Assembly: GCA_946406115.1 (NCBI GenBank)
Contig: OX291544.1
Coordinates: 29,095,521-29,159,520, forward strand
DNA length: 64,000 nucleotides
DNA from: Apoda limacodes
Taxonomy: Eukaryota; Arthropoda; Insecta; Lepidoptera; Limacodidae
Direction: 5' to 3'
Part shown: in pieces, positions 57,236 through 64,000 of the stretch
Position numbering within the stretch: position 1 is the stretch's first letter
Layout of the letters: the number at the start of each line of letters is the position of its first letter
Notes under the pieces: model-generated
Seen by the model: the letters and a program-made list of their open reading frames with translations, nothing else
Database searches by the model: none
Told to the model about the DNA's origin: nothing
Made by a program: the position numbers and the translations under genes

Positions 57236-58084
57236 TATATCTTTATTACTATATTTTTAGAGACATTAATAAAATAGTTGAAAAATTAGAGCTCTTTACA
57301 GTTCAAACAGACAAACATACAGAAAGACAGACAGCATAGGTTTGGTATCATAATCTAGTTGGCACCCTTCGGGTTCGTAACCCTTAAAAGTATAAGTAGT
57401 TGAATTCTACCGCAGTAATTAAAATTTTGTAAATCCAAGTTAATGTCAAAACTCGGCGCCTAATAAAAAATAACAGGCGGTAAAATTCAATAAAAGTCAC
57501 TCATAAAACATATTTTATTAAATTCTTTCTAAAAACAAGAGTTGGGCCATTTCGCGCGGCCGTGGGATCAAGAAACGAGTCAGTAATATCTGTGAAATTT
57601 CTTTCAACATGAAAATCATACTGTGATAAAAATACCTAATTTATTCATCGCATTTTGCAACTTGGTGTAGGCTATTTATTTTATGTCCTTGTTTTTATTT
57701 AAGGCAACGAGTAAGAAGAAAATGATTAATTTTCTGTACACGTATAATCTAAAACTAACTTAATAATTTCGCACATGATACATATACCTAAACATATCAC
57801 AACTTATTTTTTATCATTGAAAATGGTGTCTGAAATGTAGAGTGTCAAAGCAAAGACAAAAATTCACGAGCCAAACTTGCATTCGACAGTTTTTATTATC
57901 AACAACAATGCTTATGATATTTTCGTTTGTCCGTTGGTCCATCTCAGTCTTTCACAGTGGAAAAACTTTGTATTTGAGATTGAAAATTTTTTTGATTGAT
58001 CTTTATGATCGTTTGATATTTATGAGAGATACTCTTGTGACGAATGACATGGTTTGTCTCCAATGTTATCTGACGTCACTAATA

Positions 58085-58236
58085 AAAATTGTTACCACGT
58101 ACGTTAAAATTATTACCACATAAAATAAAAATGTTACCACGTACATTACAATTGTTACCACATTCAACAAAATTGTTACCACATACAATAAAATTGTGAC
58201 CACATACAATACAATTGTTACCACATACATTAAAAT
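58085..58236. repeat. 21-base minisatellite, right-arm copy
   Basis: Seven imperfect units of the type 'gttaccacatacaataaaat' plus t form the reverse complement of the array at 1308-1460. The two arrays have diverged in sequence but not clearly in copy number. Confidence 0.85.
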
Positions 58237-58366
58237 AGGCCAAATTTGGGAAAAAAAAGTTTGTGAGGGAGGGAGGGTTTGCTAGGGAGGGAACTAGCGC
58301 CGCCATTATTTTTTTTAGTTTTCACTTCATACAAAGCTTAATTATAAGTATTTTTGAATATTACAC

Positions 58367-58648
58367 ACTGCGTTTTCTGATTCCAAACCAAAAAAAGCTT
58401 GTTCTATAGATACCAGACAAGGGATACAAATTCCTAAACTGGTTAAAAGAAAAGGCGGTCATTGGAAGAAAAACTTGATAACAGAAAATTTTAAAACAGC
58501 CTGTATTTTATGATTATGGTAGAAAGGGTCACTAAAGGATCAATCTCTTCTTAGTTACCTGGTATGAGAATAAATGCAGATTATTAATTTATTATAGTAT
58601 AAAACGGTACTCTTGTAGAAAACGGTGCTCTTGCTCCTGCCGTTTAGT
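58367..58648 (-). mobile_element. SINE fragment, right-arm insertion
   Basis: 'ataccagacaagggatacaa' matches the SINE body of 47150-47425. The left arm at 1195-1225 is uninterrupted. The remaining 200 bases, with a repeated 'aaaacggt(a/g)ctcttg', were not assigned. Confidence 0.5.
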
Positions 58649-58852
58649 AGATTTTTTTCTGAAAAACTTAATTTATTTTATCAAAGATGGATAGTTACGA
58701 ATGGGACCATTAGATAGCCTACATCGGATCTAACACCGTTAAATTTTTTAAGGGGTCCTGTTTCTTATGTTGAGTAAGTCATTAGTTAAAAAAGTGAATT
58801 TTAGCTTAGTACCTATGTTTTATCTTTTATGATCTTTCTTTGATTACAGATA

Positions 58853-59395
58853 GTATCACGTCGGGGCAAAGGTTGCTGCTTTACAAGTCGCAAGTCCGGC
58901 TCCATATGGAGTACTGCTGCCATCTCTGGGCGGGTGCACCCGGATACCAACTTGGCCCTTTTGACCCGGTTCAACGACGGGCTGTGAGAATTGTCGACGA
59001 TTCTAAACTCACTTGCGGTATCGAGCCCTTAAGTCTGAGGAGAGACTTTGCCTCCCTGTGTGTTCTATCGCTTGTACAATGGGTTGTGTTTTGAGGAATT
59101 GTTCGAAATGATGCCCACGGCTACTTTCTACCATCGCACCGCTCGCCATCGGCTGGGAACTCATTCTCACACTTTAGAATCGAAATAGTCGCGGACAGTG
59201 CGGTTTCAAAGAAGCTTTCTCCCGCGAACGCTTGGGTTGTGGAATGAGCGCTCAGCCAAGGTTTTCTCCAAGGACTACAGTATAGGGGTTCTTCAAGAAA
59301 GAAGTTATTAGATTTATGGAGGGTCGGCAATGCGCAAGTGATACAGTACAGCTTTCCATCAGGCGGACCGTAGGCTTGTATGCCACGTTAGTATA
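58853..59395 (+). pseudogene. Jockey LINE (family J), 5'-truncated, right-arm insertion
   Basis: It reads 'TSGQRLLLYKSQVRLHMEYC', 'GAPGYQLGPFDPVQRRAVRI' and 'LTCGIEPLSLRRDFASLCVL', then decays with frameshifts to the 3' end 'ccatcaggcggaccgta'. 'agtat' flanks both ends. The left arm has the empty site near 1008-1015. It retains a segment deleted in the 49418-50272 copy, so the two are independent. Confidence 0.85.
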
Positions 59396-59965
59396 TCAAT
59401 AATAAAAGTATATAATTTGGGAGTTAAATGCCTAATTTATTTCCCAATTACCAAAAATAATACACTATTTTATTATAAAACATAAATTAAAATCAACACT
59501 ATCAAAACTATTTCATATTAATTTAATAAATCTTATAAACCGTTGCCAGATGAATTCTACCAATATTATAAATGTAAAAGTTTGGATGGGTGTTACTTAA
59601 TCCCGCTTCAATCACTGGGCGGATCGGGGTTAAACTTGGCACACATATAGGTCAGGTCCTGAAAAGGGAGTAACTATAACCGAGGTAAGACGAACCATAG
59701 CTACAGCTATACAAACTTCATAAGTTTAATTAAGGAGTTCCACGCCGATAAACGAATTTAGGGCGGGCGTATTCGCTGGCGAACTCTAGTTTATAATATT
59801 AGAGAGAAAATGATCCTTTCGATCGAAATTATAAATACATGTTTCTTTTTTCATATTTCATGAGTTTGATTATCGGTTTAAAGAAACAATTTTTCAAAAA
59901 TATTTGCTATCATCAATATTCAAGGTGATGAATATTGATAACTTTTCTTTAGTTTTTTTAAATAC

Positions 59966-60168
59966 TGTTACGAGCTAGGGTAACTAAAATGCCGTTTGGT
60001 GATGAAGATTATTTACTGCACTTTACTTCACACAAAATTACAGAATCCTAATTGTAAACCAACATTCAGTAATCCGTTTAAACCTCGCAGTAGTCGTATT
60101 CAGGTTTAATCGCTTTCCGAAGTAATTTCGAACGCAGTTTAAAACCAAAACTGCGGCGTATTGCGGGG
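59966..60168. other. 200-base right-arm replacement within the old SINE
   Basis: Between 'aaaaaaactaaag' (pairs with 395) and 'gtgatgaac' (pairs with 345) the arms carry different sequence: about 50 bases on the left, about 200 on the right. The right side has 'gttacgagctagggtaacta' near its start. No class can be given. Confidence 0.45.
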
Positions 60169-60502
60169 GTTCATCACATAAATGTTTGTCCTGTGCAAAG
60201 GAAATCAATGTTATGTAATGTAAGTAAAAATACCCAAAAAGTTATTATTACCTTAAGAAACACCTTGTCCTCTAAACTAATGGCCCTTCCAATCGCTTAA
60301 TTCCACAGGTATTACATGAATTAAGCGGGAAACGTTTCCACCACCCCGGACTAAAGCTGCCGACATGGATAGATTTCCAAGAGATGAGCCACGGCCGTAA
60401 TTCGGCCTCGTCTGGGCTTAAGTGATTTGTGTTCCACTAAAGTAATTTCGTACACCTCTTCATACTAAGTTTCTATTTCTGGAAGTGTAGAGGTTTTATG
60501 TC

Positions 60503-61370
60503 AATTCAAATATTATTTGTTTTTTGTCATTAAGTTACTGACATAGTTCCAATAATTAACTAATTCAAGTGGGGATGGGCAGGCCCTATGAAATTGAACA
60601 AATTCAATTTCTGAAACTACAAGGGAAGTGAAAACTGAAGTATAATAGCAGTGATTTGTTAAGAATTTGAGGAAACCACTTACCACTGCATATATCTAAA
60701 TCTTGAGCGGATGGACCTACGCCATCACCTATCACGGTAGGTAAATCTCCTGCGTAGATCGAACTCTTGAGCCTGGTGAACCCACGGCATCACCAATATG
60801 TGGATTTTTTACTTGCTTGCCTCAGACATAACAGGGGCAGGGCAGGGGCACAGGCCTCTCGTTGGAGTTAACGGCTTAGCCCATAGTCCACTGCGCTGAC
60901 CCAGTGCGAATAGGCGGAAATTTTCCAGCTACTCGACTGTCATAGTTTTGAAGCCACCCTAATATAGGCCTTATATCTATATTACTATACTTATTATTAT
61001 TAAATACATACATAAAAACTTATGATAATTTTACGAAACAATCAAAATTGAATTTTGCATCTCAAAATACACCTTTAAACATTAGCATGAGTATAGGATG
61101 TTTGCAGCTTTTGTTAGATTCTCTTCTGCAAAATTCTCGGAGTATTTTATTATTATGTAAATCGTTGTCAACCACATCACGCGTGATTATACCACTTAAC
61201 TTTACTAATTTATATGGTAATTGCCAAACTCAGCACTTGGTACTAACTGTGAATATGCAATGGAAAACGATTTAAGCTGGTACTTTCTCTCTTCTTTAGT
61301 TGTTTTTTTACTATAATGCTATGATTTTAAGTGTAACTAAGTATGCAAAGGGGAGTGTTTTTTTTTTAGG
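60503..61370. other. Outer flank beyond the visible palindrome
   Basis: Any partner would lie upstream of the window. It includes a repeat-like stretch at 60840-60960 ('cactgcgctgacccagtgcg', typical of lepidopteran retroelement tails). A 75-codon frame at 61048-61275 has no known features. Confidence 0.45.
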
Positions 61371-61473
61371 ATGCCTAAAATAGTAGATTATACAACAAGT
61401 GAAAAAAGAGGGAATTTAATTCGAGGGACTAAGTTGGATGCCAAGAGAGCAAAGGATGCTAGATTAGAATCCT
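61371..61473 (+). pseudogene. Possible Helitron N-terminal fragment
   Basis: 'MPKIVDYTTSEKRGNLIRGT' continues into a basic, Arg/Lys/Glu-rich stretch ('KLDAKRAKDARLES', stop, 'AERRIQESRKK') of the kind seen at the N-terminus of Helitron proteins. It lies 0.7 kb upstream of the Rep remnant on the same strand. The match is weak. Confidence 0.3.
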
Positions 61474-61799
61474 GAGCGGAACGAAGGATACAAGAATCGA
61501 GAAAAAAAATTTATTTCACGTGTTATGTACTCTGCTTTTTACCATTGACTGCGAAAAAATAAATAGTAGTATAGTGTTAATAGCTATCATTTTATATTAT
61601 AATCTAAATATATAAGAGAACATATCAACGCGCAGCCCAACAAGTAAAAGGTTTGTGTTTGTGTGAGTGTGTATGTTTTTGTTTCTTTGGCGCGTTACTT
61701 ACTTATCACCTGAGAAGAGAAGAGATATAAGGGATGTACTAAGAAATCATTTTTCTAAATTAAATTAAAATTAATGGTTTGAAAGGGGAGCCAAAGTTC

Positions 61800-61985
61800 A
61801 TATGAAAATTTATTATTTTTAACCTTCTTCTTCTTCTCAGCCTGGGGACGTCTACTGCTAAATCCCTCCCCCATATGTTTCTACAAAGATCAGTCGAATG
61901 CCGCCCGCGCCCAACTACTACCGACAGTTTTAACCGGATCATCTTTCCATCCAAACCAGATAGGTATTTAGTATTTTTCAACCTG
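61800..61985 (-). mobile_element. RTE-type LINE C-terminal/3' fragment
   Basis: The minus strand has 'VGRGRHSTDLCRNIWGRDLA' and 'VDVPRLRRRRR', ending in a (ttc)n run on the plus strand. This is the typical end of RTE-related LINEs ('...cgtccccaggctgagaagaa'). It separates the two Helitron-like parts. Confidence 0.45.
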
Positions 61986-62141
61986 CCTACTTCCTATCGA
62001 TAAATGAGTTAACAAGAGTTTAAGGATTTTTGACATTTTACGTTCAAAGTTCAGGGGCAGGTATATCATAGACTTGGAAGTTTACTCCCACAACCTACAC
62101 AGCCAGCACGGTTTCTGCAGATCTTCTTTGTCGGTGAAGAG

Positions 62142-62160
62142 AGAGAGAGAGAGAAAAGAG
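62142..62160. repeat. Short (GA)n tract
   Basis: About 19 bases of ga repeat immediately upstream of the Helitron frame. Confidence 0.9.
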
Positions 62161-62184
62161 AGTTAAATTTACGATCCTTAAACT

Positions 62185-64000
62185 ATCCTAACTTGAAATT
62201 GGGCCTTATCAAACACATACAGAAAATGCTTCACGAGGTAAATCGATACATAAAGGATTTGAAGAGTACCCTCGACAAGGTCCCACCCTCTTGTGAATCA
62301 TTTAAGGTGGTCATCCATGCTGAAAAGAAACCGTCAGAGGAGTACAGGGGTCGTTTTAATGCTCCGACTACCAATGAAGTTGCCATAGTAACACATTGAA
62401 AAGAATTAGCGAGATGCACCGGTCTTACGATGCCTTACAATACCCTTTATACGGAGACGATCGGTACTCTATTGATATGCCCCAACTTGATCCCAGAACG
62501 AAATAGCCTCCAAAAAAACAGTTTCTGCAGCAAGTTTTTATTCCCATCGCTTAATGGTTAGGAATGGGGAAGAAAATCCACTGGCACATTTCTGTGCTCT
62601 CTTCAGCCAATTTTTAGTTGACGAATATGCCAAAAGAGAGACTGAGAGGTTAAATTATATTAAAAATAATCAGGGTAAATTGCGCGTTGACAGCTTTATT
62701 CATCTTACGGATGCCGTCAGTAGGTCAGATGCCGATCCTAATCAGATGGGTCAGTTGATAGTATTGCCATCTTCATTTACGGGTGAACCAAGATACATGC
62801 ATGAGCGGACTCAAGAAGCCATGACGTATGTTCGTCATTATGGTCGCCCAGATCTATTTATCACTTTTACATGTAATCCTAGGTGGGCAGAAATATCTAA
62901 AAATTATTCACACGATCGCCATGACAGTATAGCTAGGGTGTTCCGTCTTAAAGTGAAAAAAATTATGGACTTATTGATAAAGGATCAAATATTCGGAGAA
63001 GTACGTTACGAAATACCCCATCTAAAAAGTGATCCCAAACTATATGAAATTGTAAAGTCCAACATGATACATGGACCATGCGACAGTTTTAAGCATAAGT
63101 CACCTTGTATGAAAAACAATAATTGCTGTAAAAGGTATCCCAGGCTTCTAATTAGTGAAACATAACCCGGGGACGACGGTTACCCGCAATATAGGAGACG
63201 TTATTCAGACGAAGGTGGCTTTACTTTAGACATTAATGGAGTAGAGATTGACAACCGTTGGGTATTTCCATATAATCCGGTTCTTTTGAGAACATTCGAC
63301 GCGCCTATAAATGTCGAATTCTGTCACTCTGTTGAATCAATAAAATATTTTTGTAAGTACATAAATAAGGGTTCCGACCAGGCCACTTTTGCTCTAGAAA
63401 ATGAAAAAGATGAAATAAAGAATTACGAAAGTAGCAGGCACATATAAGTAGTTCAGAGGCGGTATGGCAAATTCTTGGATTTCCGATTCATGAACGCTTC
63501 CCCACCGTGTTTCATCTTGCGGTACACCTGGAAAATGGCCAAAGAGTATATTTTAATCAGCAAAACCTAGGAGACAAAGTTACGAAACCTCCAAAAACTA
63601 CACTTCTTGCCTTCTTTAAGTTGTGTCGTACTGATGATTTTGCATAAACCCTGTTATAAAACCAAGAACCAGCATATTATGTTTGGACCAAATCTCAGTT
63701 CGAAAGGAAAAAACGTGGAGTGGACGTAGATGGATGGACAGGCGTTAAAAAAGAACATGTTCTGGGCAGAGTGTATACAATAGGGTGTATTATAACAATA
63801 CGGAATGTTTTTACCTTCGAATGCTACTCCATGAAATTCGAAGCCCCACGTCATTTGAAGCGTTAAAAACAGTGAATGATGCAGTACACTCTACTTTTCA
63901 GTCTACTTGCAAGGCTTTAGGCTTGCTTGAAAACGACGAACACTGGCAAACAGCAATGAGTGAGGCCGCACGGTGTCGCCACATATGCTACGCGAACTTT
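62185..64000 (+). pseudogene. Helitron Rep/helicase gene, HUH motif deleted, runs off the window
   Basis: Helitron transposase replicates the element by rolling circle. In order: 'IQKMLHEVNRYIKDLKSTLD' and 'YRGRFNAPTTNEVAIV' (62193-62399). After frameshifts 'MVRNGEENPLAHFCALFSQF', 'LIVLPSSFTGEPRYMHERTQ' and 'YGRPDLFITFTCNPRWAEIS' follow (62554-62900), then 'IFGEVRYEIPHLKSDPKLYE' (about 63000). In this family about 35-40 residues holding the metal-binding HUH motif (GLPHAH) normally lie between 'FGEVR' and 'EIP'; they are absent. After a nonsense TAA (63163) come 'NRWVFPYNPVLLRTFDAPIN' and the two-tyrosine motif 'KYFCKYINKGSDQ'. A frameshift near 63447 precedes 'GFPIHERFPTVFHLAVHLEN' and 'DVDGWTGVKKEHVLGRVYTI'. 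The helicase domain would follow beyond 64000. Confidence 0.9.

Larger units (their letters stand above)
37272..60502 (-). repeat. Right arm of the giant imperfect inverted repeat
   Basis: This is the reverse-complement partner of 2-26018. Its outer end at 60502 pairs with position 2, so sequence beyond 60502 may have a partner off the window. Its inner end near 37272 pairs with about 26018; there the shared motif 'aataatgcaaggttattta' stops and the two sides diverge. Private right-arm insertions interrupt it at about 39318-39418, 40240-50500, 50778-52795, 53330-54360, 56797-57235, 58367-58648, 58853-59395 and 59966-60168. At each simple site the left arm keeps an uninterrupted version. The arms are too diverged for a hairpin-read artefact, which would give near-identical arms. 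Confidence 0.93.

Noticed and set aside
2..60502. Palindrome as a library or hairpin-read artefact
   Set aside because: Artefactual inverted reads give arms that are nearly identical. Here the arms differ by several percent and carry different insertions with proper target duplications. A head-to-head join of two divergent haplotypes is not excluded and is listed as a test.
2..60502. Firm assignment to a W chromosome
   Set aside because: TE density and lack of host genes fit, but autosomal heterochromatin would look the same; coverage data are needed.

Overview
The window looks like gene-poor, repeat-dense DNA of an insect, most probably a moth or butterfly. The inference comes from the kinds of repeat present: Jockey, RTE and LOA non-LTR retrotransposons, tRNA-derived SINEs with the typical lepidopteran body, the very common interspersed repeat ending in 'aatattagtatgga', mariner/Tc1 and hAT elements, and a Helitron. 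I found no convincing host protein gene, rRNA or functional tRNA. Only one long coding unit is intact: a two-ORF LOA-type retrotransposon at 19.5-25.2 kb.

The main structure is a very large imperfect palindrome. Positions 2-26018 (left arm) match, in reverse-complement order, positions 37272-60502 (right arm), around an 11.25 kb unpaired spacer (26019-37271). At least 15 separate anchor blocks are collinear and inverted. In two stretches of roughly 100 bases compared by eye, the arms differ at about 6-7 % of positions. The left arm runs to the window edge, so the duplication may extend upstream. Each arm carries its own later insertions, and the partner arm usually shows the empty site, so insertion boundaries and target-site duplications can be read directly.

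Left arm: ancestral unique sequence with a 21-base minisatellite (1.3 kb); a 4.9 kb composite insertion holding a SINE head, a broken Tc1 transposase and a decayed Jockey/CR1-like LINE (1.6-6.4 kb); a 4.4 kb LINE whose ORF1 carries a decayed SGNH-hydrolase-like domain (8.5-12.9 kb); smaller insertions at 13.3, 14.05 (8-base TSD), 17.35 and 19.2 kb; the full-length LOA element with a perfect 12-base TSD (19.5-25.2 kb); and a local fold-back (16.7-17.3 kb).

Spacer: Jockey and Tc1 fragments, a Helitron-like end, an unusual decayed retroelement whose reverse transcriptase has a YLDD catalytic box, an N-terminal C2H2 finger and a PD...D-type C-terminal segment (30.9-33.1 kb), a mariner fragment, and a second LINE-B-type reverse transcriptase (34.5-35.8 kb).

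Right arm: an RTE LINE (40.2-41.2 kb), then about 9 kb with no left-arm partner. That block holds a GC-rich MITE-like segment, a 7-copy 21-base minisatellite, a LINE split by a hAT element and a SINE, a mariner with both TIRs, and a Jockey 3' half. Ancestral sequence then returns with further private insertions. Outside the arm, a Helitron Rep/helicase gene begins and runs off the window; its HUH motif appears to be deleted.

Nothing here forms an operon or pathway. The genes are those of selfish elements, nearly all dead. A sex-limited W chromosome or another low-recombination region would fit (no host genes, TE-rich, large palindrome), but that is inference and cannot be decided from the sequence alone.
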